The notes below the pieces were generated by a model. That model ran no database searches. It was not told the origin of the DNA and saw only the letters and a list, made by a program, of their open reading frames with translations. From Okapia johnstoni (lineage: Eukaryota; Chordata; Mammalia; Artiodactyla; Giraffidae): a DNA stretch of 64,000 nt. How positions within the stretch are numbered: the stretch's first letter is position 1; every line of letters starts with the position of its first letter. The stretch spans positions 23,683,405-23,747,404 of the forward strand of contig CM044322.1 in the NCBI GenBank assembly GCA_024291935.2. Direction: 5' to 3'. Positions 23,083-33,611 of this stretch are shown here, piece after piece. Made by a program: the position numbers and the translations under genes.

Positions 23083-24104
23083 AAATTTAGGTCTCTCTGT
23101 ATTTTCATTTCTTTTAATGTTTATCCTGTATCTTATGAGTTCTGGAATTGGCCATTATGTACTTCAGATCTCTCAAAGTATTATCTTACTTATCGATAGC
23201 TTCTCTAAAGGAAAGGAAAAAAAGTCTAAACTTTGTATTTTAAAAAGTCAAAAACACCGAGTTCAAATGATATAAAACATTGAGGAGAAAAAAACTGTAC
23301 TAAAGACAGTGTAAATGTGCCAAAAAATAATGAAAAGAACATCAAATTTATTAAGCAGCCTAATTTCCTAAGCAAAAGTCAACAATGTTAAGATATTCCA
23401 TCTCATACTAGTATTAACAAAAGTCAAACTCCTTATTTTGTTCCATCCTGGCTTTCTGGCTTCTACAAACTATGTAAGTATCCCAATGAAAATTTTTTCC
23501 TCAAAGTAATTATTTTGATGAATTATCCTATGACTGCTCCCCCAATTCTTTTTTTAAAAAACCCACTTTAATTCTAGCAGAGCATGCACACAGCAAAGCC
23601 CCAACTGTGGTTAGAGAGCATTCATCTGCATATATCAGGTAGTATAAAGCTTCCCCTCTGCACTCTCCCCATCCGCACCTAAAAACCCCATTCAGCTAGT
23701 CTCCAACTCTTCCTGTACCCATATCCATGGTGTACAAAATTAAGCATGCCTGTCTCACCCAAACTAGATCCTTGGGGCATGCTCTAATTCTCATTAGCAG
23801 GATTATACTCACAGGATATTAATATGTAATTCACAAAAGCCATTCTCAACCTCCCCACTCCAGCTTTCAAATATTATACTAAATCATGCACCCTTCACTT
23901 TTTTTTCTATTGAAAAACTAAAGCCATTCAAAATGAAGTATTTCATCTACCATGTTCTTCAATCACTGAAGCATGTTTCTCCCTGCTTTGAATCAGTTCA
24001 GTGTACTGTATTTCAAAAGAGACAAAACACTACAAATACAATATAAAAAAGAAAGAAAAAAAAAACTACAAATACACTTTAAGGTTGAATGTTAACATGT
24101 TGTG

Positions 24105-24116
24105 TGTGTGTGTGCG
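24105..24116. repeat. (GT)n microsatellite
   Basis: A short GT run. Confidence 0.75.
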
Positions 24117-24379
24117 CAGAATGAATTTTGTTAACTGAGCAAGTACTTATGCAAAAACAATTACGTGCCAAAGCCACTGGTAAAACTATGCTCCAGTGAC
24201 TGATGAACATGGTAGATCAAGTAATTCAAATGGTCTAACTTATGTGTAACTTGAGTCCTACAAAAGAGGGAAGGTGCAGGAAAAACTTTCTAAAGAAACA
24301 AATCTTTTATAAAATCTGTGTAATGCACAGATTCATGAAACTCTGTATACTCCAAATACAAAAACAATACACAAATGGA

Positions 24380-24600
24380 TCCAAAAACAACAGATGGCAA
24401 ATTTAGTAGACAAGACCTTTTAAAATAACTATTATAAATATGGTAGAGGAATTAAAGAAAAACACCTCACAAAAGAAGAAGAAAAACGGAAGACAGAAAA
24501 AAAGAACCAAAAGAAATTCTAGAGCCAAAAAATGCAAGAGCTGAAATGAAGTATTCTCTTGGTGAATATAACAACTAATTCTAATTTGCATAAGAAAATA
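24380..24600 (+). mobile_element. Ancient L1/HAL1-like fragment
   Basis: 'tagaggaattaaagaaaaac' and lysine/glutamate-rich A-rich sequence look like a decayed ORF1-type region. The identification is tentative. Confidence 0.35.
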
Positions 24601-24959
24601 AGGATGTTAAAGAAGTTCCTTATATTACAAAGAACATAATAAGAATGTTAAAGAAAAATGAAACTAGAGGGAAACTGAAGAGCACCAAAAGTCATAAATA
24701 TGACTTTTTCCTTACTGTTTAACTTCTTTAAAATACAACAGACTGCTGGTTATATCCATTTGGAAATCTTATAAGTTAGTATGTCTAAAATGGAATTCAT
24801 TAGATGTCTATTCAACTATTCATATCTTGAATAACTCTTGAATCCATCCTACTTTTCTTTGGCTCCATACTCATTACCCAAATTACTACAGCAGTAACTT
24901 TCAGTTCTTCTTTCCTCCAATTTATTACCTACACTTTAGACACCAAGATTTCCATAAAG

Positions 24960-25005
24960 ATGAAAGAAAGAGAGAGGAAGGAAAGAAAGGAGGGAGAGAG
25001 GAAAT
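24960..25005. repeat. Purine-rich low-complexity (GGAA-like) tract
   Basis: A run of GA/GGAA/GAAA units on the plus strand. Confidence 0.75.
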
Positions 25006-25019
25006 AAATTAGATATACC

Positions 25020-25400
25020 ATGCAAACATACACCAAATAAACACTAATTGCAAGAAAACCAGAATGGGTATATCAGTACCAGAAAAATCAGACTTGAAAA
25101 CAATGAACAGTAACAGGAGAAAAACAGACATTTCACAATAACAAAAGGGTTAATTTATAAGAAAAATGTAACTTTAAAAGTGGCTATGACCCTCATACCA
25201 GAGCTTCAAAATACCTGAAGCAAAAACTAGCAGAACTGAATACCCTCAAACTGAGCCAGTCAAGCCAAAGTAACAAGTCTATTACAGCTTCTATCTATTA
25301 ACTGAAAACACTGGGCAGAATATAAAAAGCAAGCACCTTAGGACTGTTTATGTTTTTTTTTTTAAAAAAGCAAATAACAATAGACAAATTGGACAGAGAA
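25020..25400 (+). mobile_element. Ancient L1 ORF2 fragment
   Basis: 'aatgggtatatcagtaccag', 'agcttcaaaatacctgaagc' and 'aactagcagaactgaatacc' match the endonuclease part of old L1 ORF2 in order. It has stops throughout. Confidence 0.55.
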
Positions 25401-25479
25401 GTCAAAACTTGAAGGACTACCAGTATAGTACTGGATTTCCTTTTATATTTTTTCATCCTTTATATCTCATATTTGATCT

Positions 25480-27080
25480 AAGGGCAGCCCAAGTTGCAGA
25501 ACTGTGCAGTGAGCAACAAAACTATGAAAGAAATCCAATCTATCTGGCCAAAAAACAGAAAAAGGAGTCCTTGTAAACCACAGAGTGTTTGGGGAGTTAC
25601 AACATTTTTCTCTCTCTCTCTTTTTTCTCTCCCAGTTCTACCACAAGGCCAGCCCAGTGATAGAGCTGCAGCACTATGTATGTGTGATGGGGCAGGGGGC
25701 GTGCGGAGGACTAGGGGAGAAAATGGAGCATCTACAACTCCAGGAAGAAGAAAAGAAACCTCTCAGTAGTTAAAACACCCAAGCAAGGGGCAAGGCTCTT
25801 GTGGTTCAAAAAGAAAAAGGAGGCCTCTGCGATTTTTTTCTTTCTTTTTTCTCACCACTCTGTGCTAAAGTTGACTCTAGTCATACAAGACCACATAACA
25901 GCACAAAGGAACAAAAACTCTAAGTAAGAAATCCATCTTTCTACTCAAGGGAAGAAAGAAAATGGGCCCCAAGAAGCCAAAGAGTATGAGGGAAACCCTG
26001 AGGAGGAGAGTTGGAGTAGGCAATCCTCTAATTTTGTGTATGAACTAACATAAGTCTTGAGGTTCACCACATTGCTAAACATGTGTGGAACAGACCAAAG
26101 AAGCATAGCAAAGGTTTTAGAATTGACTGACTTTGGAATCAAAAAGCAAGACACAACTTGCAGTCTGGATGCAACCAACTGGACTGCCTGCTAAAATAAA
26201 ATCAACATTCTTCAGAGGATTTGACCTGAAAACAAAACCTCAAATGTAAGAATCAGAAAGTCTGGAAAAAAATTCAATTACTTAACAACAATAAAAATCA
26301 AACAAAGGTGACCAACTGTCAAGGGAAAAAAGCAATCAACAGATACCAATCCCCAAATGATGCAATTGCTGAAAGCATCAGAAAAAGACTTTAAAACTGG
26401 TATTATAATCATGCTCTGTGACATAAAGATGAAAAAATTCAGAATGAATGAAAATATTAAAATCTGCAGCTGAGGAACAGAAAAAGGAACAAGGTAAACT
26501 TAAAACCAGAAAGAGGAATTATCTAAAATTAAAAATTCACTGGATGGGCTCAAAAGAAAGGAGGTAACAGGACTGAGTCAGTAAACTGGAGTACAGATCA
26601 ACAGAAATTTTCTAAACTAAAGAAGAGAGAAAAAAAAGATTGGGAAACAATGAACAGTCTTAGGAATTGTAGTAAAATTTAATACTTTTGCTGTCTTAGA
26701 GGAAAAGACTGTGCACAAAAAAACTTTCAAATTTCATAAAAGATGTAAATTTACAAGATTCAAAAATCTCAATAAACATCAATAAAGATAAATTCGAAGA
26801 AAATCATACCCATATAATCAAACTGCTGGAAAATGAAGATATTAAAAGTAGACAGAGAAAAACAGCATGTTACAAATACGGGAACAACAAATGATTCAAA
26901 CGACTGCAGATTTCTCATCAGAAACTATGGAGAAGAGAAGACAGCAAAACAACATCTTTACAGTACTCAAAGAAAACAACTATTCAAAGAATACGGCTCC
27001 ACAGAAATCCAGGGGTTAGGTACGTCAATGGAGATAAAGGACCTACACCCTGCCCAGGGCCCATTTGAAGCAGATGTGTT
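25480..27080 (+). mobile_element. Ancient L1-type 5' UTR/ORF1 region
   Basis: The stretch ending 'aacttgcagtctggatgcaa', 'ccaactggactgcctgctaa' and the following A-rich part with 'gaaagcatcagaaaaagact' resemble old L1 5' UTR plus ORF1. An open 60-90 codon stretch around 25494-25773 is present but not recognisable as a host gene. The boundaries are approximate. Confidence 0.45.
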
Positions 27081-27179
27081 GTAACTATCGGGCTCAGACT
27101 TAAAACTGTGTGTAATTTTATTTTGAGGTTCAAGATTTCCAGAACTATTGATGATGACAAACATTTTACTTGGTATTCA

Positions 27180-27360
27180 CTTTGTGCCACACATTTTATT
27201 AATACAAAATACTTTCTATGGATGATATAGATGATATCATTTAAGCTTCTAAATCCCTATGAAATGGTTTCTATTTTATCTCTGTTTTACAGATGAGATA
27301 ACTTAACTATTAGAGAAGTTAAATAACTTGCCTAAGACAGAGCCTGGATTCAAACCTAGG
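27180..27360 (-). mobile_element. MIR SINE fossil, minus orientation
   Basis: 'ttttacagatgagataactt', then 'aataacttgcctaagacag' and 'gattcaaacctaggtctgag', is the reverse of the MIR core and head. Confidence 0.75.
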
Positions 27361-27432
27361 TCTGAGCTCTAAATATGTCTTAATCTATAAGAAAGGTCTA
27401 AAATAGAACGAATTAAAAGCAAAATGAAGTAT

Positions 27433-27701
27433 GCTGCTGCTAAGTCGCTTCAGTCATGTCCGACTCTGTGCGACCCCATAGATGGCAGCCCACCAGGCTA
27501 CTCCATCCCTGGGATTCTCCAGGCAAGAACACTGGAGTGGGTTGCCATTTCCTTCTCCAATGCATGAAAGTGAAAAGTGAAAGTGAAGTCGCTCAGTCGT
27601 GTCCAACTCTTCGCGACCCCATGGACTGCAGCCTACTAGGCTCCTCTGTCCATGGGATTTTCTAGGCAAGAGTACTGGAGTGGGGTGCCACTGACTTCTC
27701 C
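27433..27701 (-). mobile_element. BovA2 SINE dimer, minus orientation
   Basis: A (CTG)n tail, two BovA units and the 'gaaagtgaaaagtgaaagtg' linker. Duplications aaaatgaagtat (27421-27432) and aaaattaagtat (from 27702) differ at one base. Confidence 0.92.
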
Positions 27702-28529
27702 AAAATTAAGTATATTCTGCTCTTAATTATAGAGAGTATCAGCTCTTCAAGGGAAAGAATTGTTCTATCCTCTTTCTATTCCCAGCACTTCTAACAGTCT
27801 CTAAAAGATTAAACACTCAGTATACACCAAACAAATCAATCAGTAAATGAATGAAATTTTTTAGAGTTAGTGATCCTTTCAGCAACCAAGTAATGGCAAA
27901 CACACATCTCTTGACCCCACTTGGATCCTATTCTATCCACAACTAAATGTATCATAACTGCAGCCTCCACTTAGACAAAACTCATGACGAGTAGAAATCC
28001 TGGGTTAAGGAGGCAAATGATAAAATATTTTTTAGCAAGCCAATACTTAAAGATCTAGTGAAATCACACACCACTGCAATAAGTTCATATCCTTGTAAAT
28101 ATAAATTCAGTTCTATACAAGTCATTCTTCTTCAATTCTATTATCCCTTCCTCAGCAGAAAGATGCAAAGAGTAACAAAGAGCATGAAAGAGAAGACTCA
28201 TTATATAACCAAACAGTATTTTAGTACATTGCCATAAATTAGCAAAAATTCCCCGTACAGCTGAATCCAAGTAGCCAGGATATATGATCATCAAATGAAA
28301 AAAGCCAAGAAGTTAACCAATGAGTTAAACCAATGATGTTTAGACAAAACCATTTATCTATTCAATTTTATCACTGGCAAACTACATATCTTTAATAGTG
28401 ACTTCAGCCCATTTAAATATAGATACTTCCAGGTAGTTCCTTACCATTGAAGTTAGGGGTTATTTTAAATTGACCACAAGAATTCTCTTAACAAAAACTG
28501 CAACTATGAAGAGGCAGCTGAAAAGTCTT

Positions 28530-28710
28530 GTCTCAGTTCTTTCAGGCTACTGTATAACAAAATACCACATGGGTGGCTTACAAACAACAGACATTTAATT
28601 CCCTCAGCTCCGGATGCTGGGAAGTCCACGACTGAGGCTCTGGCAGATGGCTGTCTCGTGCGAGTTTCCTTTCTAGATAGCATCTCTTTGCTGTGTCCTC
28701 ACATTGCAGG
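28530..28710 (+). repeat. Ancient mammalian repeat fragment
   Basis: 'ctactgtataacaaaatacc', 'tgggtggcttacaaacaaca' and 'ttgctgtgtcctcacattgc' follow a widespread mammalian repeat. The family is not assigned. Confidence 0.5.
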
Positions 28711-29456
28711 AGGCACCAGCTAGCTAGCTTGTAGCACTTTGGCCTAGATCTACACTTAGCCTACATAAACATTCAGAAATGGATCATGCGGCCTTAAATC
28801 AATTAGGATGCTATCTCTTCTGCAGAGTGACTTACTGAGGAATCTGAATATAACCAAGACCAGCATGTATCGATTCATGTCATTCCCTTGACCACAAGAA
28901 AATGGTTCAGTTGGTCCAATCAGAATAAAATTCACAACTTTTTGTTCCATGGTTAAAACACCAGAGTCTTTCTCTCAACCACCAGGTATTAACAAATCAT
29001 TTAGCCTTACTTACCAATTTCTGCTGCTAACTAGCCATGACATGGAGAAGATCAAAGCTGAGTAGTTTACGAAGAAATATTACCAGAGCCCAGATCAAAC
29101 CACACCTCCAGTGTTTAAACAGTAGGGGTTAGGTTGAGGTAGGTTTGCCTTTTCCTGTTCCAAAATCATTTTCACTTATAAGGCTGGTATTCCTACTATA
29201 AATCCTACTTATTCATGCATGTATTTATTATTTATTACACTGTAATAAATACTTTTACAGTATTATTACACTGATGGAGTTGATATGCTATTTTACTTGG
29301 AATTTTCACAAATTATAATTTAAAATAACTGTATTTAAACTGAGTAAGAAGGCATATCATATGAAAGAATGTGTATATTAATTAATTATTCTTTGATACC
29401 CAAGAATTTATTCAATTGTTAAGCATTTATTGAAGATCTACTATACGCCAAGTCAT

Positions 29457-30008
29457 TGTTCAGTCGCTAAGCCATGTCCAGCTCTGTGAACCAATGGACT
29501 GCAGGACACCGGGCTCCCCTGTCCTCTACTATCTCCTGGAGTTTGCTCAAATTCATGTCCACTGAGTCAGTGATGCTTTCCAATCATCTCATCCTCTGCC
29601 ACCCGCTTCTCCTTCTGCCTTCAATCTTTCCCAGCATCAGGATCTTTTCCAATGAGTCGGCTCTTCGCATCAGGTGACCAAAGTACTGGAGCTTCAATTT
29701 CAGCATCAGTCTTTACAATGAACGCTCAGGGATAATTTCCTTTAGGATCGACTGGTTTGATCTCCATGCAGTCCAAGGGACTCTCAAGTGTCTTCTCCAG
29801 CACCACAATTTGAAGCATCAATTCTTCAAAGCTCAAACTTCTACATGGTCCAACTCTCACATCCATACATGACTACTAGAAAAACCATAGTTTTGACTAT
29901 GCAGACCTTTGTTGTTAAAGTGACATCTCTGCTTTTTAATATGCTGTCTAGTTTTGTCACAGCTTCCTTCCAAGGAGCAAGTGTCTTTTAATTTCATGGT
30001 TGAAATCA
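29457..30008 (-). mobile_element. BovB LINE 3' tail (copy E)
   Basis: It runs from the reversed 3' terminus ('ttcagtcgctaagccatgtc') to a 5' truncation near 30008 within the region encoding the HEIKRR-type peptide. Small indels break the frame. It is in the same orientation as RABGAP1L. Confidence 0.88.
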
Positions 30009-30260
30009 ATGGGTAAATTGAGTACCATGGGTAAAGTGAGTACCCAGACACAGTATCAGTTCTCAAACAACACTCAGACTGATTTTACAGGTAACAACAC
30101 AAACAGAAGCTTAAGAACCAAAGTGGGAACTCTCGACCAGAACTGCAAAGTTGGTGGCCTTGATCTTAGAAAGTTAAGCTAATAAAATTTTCTGATTTTC
30201 ATCTTAAAATTTTCATCATCACTTTTTCTCTTACAGTTTCTAAGAGTTCAATACAGTTAC

Positions 30261-30453
30261 CTGTATTTGATGGATCCAAAATTAACTGAAGAGATGGCTT
30301 ATTTGTTTGCCTGGCTGAAATATTTCCAAATGAATGGTCTGAAATCTCACTGGAACTTGGACAATCAACAGGAAGGCTGCTTTGCCCCTTCTCCGAGTCT
30401 CTCAAAATCTCTTCCATGGCTTTTTCCAGTTGTTCATCACCATTAGAAACTAT
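30261..30453 (-). CDS. RABGAP1L: RABGAP1L coding exon 2 (residues 47-110)
   Basis: Sixty-four codons plus one base, in phase 0 from the previous exon. The acceptor is TAG (30455-30454) and the donor is CAG/GTAACT (30260-30259). The peptide starts IVSNGDEQLEKAMEEILRDS and contains SSSEISDHSF and KPSLQLILDP, characteristic of RABGAP1L rather than its paralogue RABGAP1, whose linker here is different. The segment is a Ser- and acid-rich linker between the N-terminal tip and the PID domain, with no catalytic residues. No stop or frameshift is present. The single base G left at the end joins AA of the next exon to make a Glu codon, which confirms the splice pairing across an 8.3 kb intron. Confidence 0.93.
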
Positions 30454-32055
30454 CTACAGACCAAGGACAACAATTCCTTTCAATCATAATGGTTCTAGAA
30501 CTTAATAAAAATACTGCATTTCTAGAACATATTTAAATTTTAAAATAGTTACTGAATACCAAGCGTTAGGTGTACCTAATTTCATGAGATATAAAAGAAA
30601 ATCCTGAGTTTAAAAAAACAAAACACAACAGAGGACTATTAGTTTCAGAAAAGGATTCTCCAGAAACACCCAAGGCAGTTTCCAACTATATTTGGTCTAA
30701 GATCTTACTTACAGAGATTTTCATTGTTTCTTTTTTTATCTTTCAGTAACACATTTTAAAAATCAAGTAATCCTAAATTTATGTGTTTTAAAGAGAAAAA
30801 TGGATAAGTTTAAATCGACAATATTTAGTGTCAATATCATTTAAAAGGTCATATTTTATGTTATCATAGCATAAATATGTTTCTGATTTCTTTACAAATT
30901 TTGCTTGAGTGGCGAAGGAGTATTGGTAATTTCCTTATATTTAAATTGGCTGACCTTTTTCTTAAAAGCCAAGTGAGACACACCAAGCATAAGTAAATAA
31001 ATGCCTAAAGCACATTAATGTGAAAACAGAGTTAAATGAATTTAAATAGCTATTTATTTAAATATAGATATTTCAATAAATTTAAAGGAATCCATTGACT
31101 ATTTTAATGCAATTATAAACCTATATATCCTCAACATAATGTAAAATGAGTACTTAATCATCTAATTTTTAAAATTAGATGTAAAATTTATTTATATTTT
31201 ATTAGATTAACATACTAACATACCTTTGTATCATAATTAATACTAAATATAAGTCATAAATAATATACAGCATTTTGGACTAATTTCTCTCTCCCTATAT
31301 CTAGAAGGTGGTTATGCAATTTCCATAGATGTATACCTGGGTATGCTTGGTTTTGTTGATCGTTTATAAATAAGAAAACAGTTTTCCTTTGGTCAAAGAC
31401 CATACACATATCTGTTTGCAAGAAAAAATATATATATCAAACACATACTTGAATTGGTACACAGCTTCAAAGAAAGACTTTTTTTGATAATTCAAACGGT
31501 ATGCTGCCTAATAAAAATGCAACATAAAAATGGAAAATAAAAAGGACCACATCTAAATAACAACTCAATGACTAAAATTACACAACATATACTTAAAAAA
31601 TATTCAGACACGTATTAATCACACAGATGAATGCTACAAGCTGACTTAAAGCATAAAAATCATAAAGCCAAGTCTCTCAAGTGAAAGTAGTACATAACTA
31701 CATATTTATATAAGTAATTTTTAAAACCCAACAGCAGTAAGAGAGACAAAAGTATCAAGATAAATTAAACTGATCTAAGATTTAACCATTAAGTCTAACT
31801 TGCCAATTATCCTTTCTCTTCTTTTCTCCCTCCTATTTATTCTTTCTGAATTCTAAAAGATAAACAACCAAAAGTAAAAAACTTCAAAAATAACAAACCT
31901 AACAATTAAGTCTCTGGATAAATCAAACATTGATTCTATTCTCAAAGTGAGTTCTTGAGAAAAAACTTTGGATTGTATACACTTCCTAAGATAAGTTTCA
32001 CCTAGTTAAAAAGAAAAATTTTAAATAATATCATTTGTAGAAAAGGAAAAAATAC
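30454..32055 (-). other. RABGAP1L: RABGAP1L intron between coding exons 1 and 2
   Basis: A 1.6-kb intron, very AT-rich, with no recognisable transposon, RNA gene or open frame. It is the only long intron stretch here free of ruminant-specific repeats. Confidence 0.8.
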
Positions 32056-32226
32056 CTTCAGTTCAGGTTTTTCATCATCTTTTGTAGAAGTATCACCTCC
32101 ATGCTGAGGAACCAAAACAAATTCTTCACTGTTGAGCGTAGTCACAGAATCCGATGACCCACTAACCTTCTGTAATGAAGCTCTGACCTCCATTTCAGTT
32201 CTGCAAACTTCTCTTTCCACATCCAC
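32056..32226 (-). CDS. RABGAP1L: RABGAP1L first coding exon (start codon, residues 1-46)
   Basis: This is the exon with the start codon of RABGAP1L, a Rab GTPase-activating protein with an N-terminal PID/PTB domain, a central TBC domain and a C-terminal coiled coil. On the minus strand the acceptor AG is at 32228-32227, after a run of ten T about 25 bases upstream. Thirty-three bases are 5'UTR. The ATG is at 32193-32191 in a good context (G at -3, G at +4). The 46 codons begin MEVRASLQKV and contain NSEEFVLVPQ, which I recognise as the RABGAP1L N-terminus. The exon ends in phase 0 before GTATTT, a rather weak donor. The frame stays open upstream to the exon edge (11 codons), so an upstream in-frame start in another exon cannot be excluded, but MEVRAS is the known mammalian start. 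This N-terminal region is expected to be mostly disordered. An out-of-frame ATG lies at 32222-32220. Confidence 0.93.
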
Positions 32227-32902
32227 CTGGTCAACACCACAAGGATTAAGAAAAAAAAAACAGTGAATAAAAACATGAACTACTGAGTACCTGGATCAAT
32301 TTTTTTTTTTTTGCCCTTTAAACATGGTTCAGGCAAAGAATTCTGCTGGCTAGATAATCATCTCAAAACTAGGGAGTCTACCTTCTTGGACTGGGCCACA
32401 TAATGGAGATATACCCTGAGTTTCCAGACTAAAAGAACCATATTCTTCCCTGAAAAACAACATAAACCTGCCCATATCTCAACTAAAAGGATTTACTACT
32501 ATATGGCACTCTCTATATTTCTCTGAGAAATACTTTTTGTCCTTTTTAATAAATATAAAAAACAAAAAAGAAATAAACTAGAAGTATGTACAAATTCACA
32601 CACAAACAAAAATACATTCACTGCTGACTTTATAACCAAATCTAAATGTCTGCATAACTTATCTTCTCAAACTAATAAGCATTGTACCTTAAAATATTTT
32701 TTCTGTGTCACTCAAGTTGACTGATTAATACAAAATTCAACATTCTAAGCCATGTATCTTTTCCTTTCCAGACACAAAACAACTTATCTATAGGAACCAG
32801 AAAGCAGGGGGTGGGGGCAAGGATGGCAAGGGGAGCAAAGCTTTCACACTGCACTCATGCAGCAGTATTCATATACCGTGTGATTCTGTTTTCCATATAG
32901 AT

Positions 32903-33218
32903 CTCTAGTAGCTCGGCTGGTAAAGAAACCACCTACAATATAGGAGACCCCGGTTTGATTCCTGAGTCAGGAAGATCTGCTGTAGAAGGGATAGGCTACC
33001 CACTCCAGTATTCTTGGGTTTTGCTGGTGGCTCAGCTGGTAAAGAATCCACCTGCAATGCGAGAGACCTGAGTTCAATCCCCGGGTTGAGAAGATCCCCT
33101 GGAGAAGGGAGAGGCTACCCATTCCAATATTCTGGCTTAGAAATATCCATGGACTGTAAAGTCCATGGGGTCGCAAAGAGTCGGACACAACTGAGCAACT
33201 CACTTTCACTTCACACCA
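32903..33218 (+). mobile_element. Bov-tA SINE with two tandem tRNA-Glu heads
   Basis: A first head (about 32903-33000) is followed by a second (about 33014-33110). Each has a GTAAAGAA-CCACCT..AAT..GAGACC-type A/B-box pattern. The BovA unit then ends 'gagtcggacacaactgagca'. The tandem heads make it a composite SINE. Confidence 0.87.
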
Positions 33219-33269
33219 TAGAAACTCAACATTCTCTATCACTTCCAGAAATCCAAATGTTCACACAAC

Positions 33270-33420
33270 TAAATTTAACTGAACATGTACACTATGTAAG
33301 AGTCACTATACTCGGCATTTAGGGTTACATGAGTGAATAAGGCAAACAAGATGCCTCCTCTCCTGGAGCTTACAGCTAGTGGGGAAACAAACAAGCAAGT
33401 AAGTAAGGAAATCCCAAATC
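33270..33420 (+). repeat. Ancient mammalian interspersed repeat fragment
   Basis: 'gagtgaataaggcaaacaag', 'ctcctggagcttacagctag' and 'aaacaaacaagcaagtaagt' match the same old repeat type seen near 19500. Confidence 0.5.
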
Positions 33421-33611
33421 ATTCAACAGACTATGAAGAAAACACAACAGCCTAATATAACAAAGAGGAGCTGTAAGGAGTACACAGACAACTTTAAGGA
33501 AGGTAGTAGGAAATATTTGAGCTGAAATCATGAAGATTAAAAAAAAGAACCATATGTTAAACGATCTGCTCAGTGACAAAAGGGGTAATATGACACAGAG
33601 GTAGGACAAGT

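Larger units (their letters stand above)
21932..30260 (-). other. RABGAP1L: RABGAP1L intron between coding exons 2 and 3
   Basis: An 8.3-kb intron with a 1-kb L1 tail right next to the acceptor (22037-23082), ancient L1 material (24380-24600, 25020-25400, 25480-27080), a MIR fossil (27180-27360), a BovA2 dimer (27433-27701), a faint mammalian repeat (28530-28710) and a BovB tail (29457-30008). No gene or repeat could be assigned in 23095-24380, 24600-25020 or most of 27702-29456. Confidence 0.8.
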
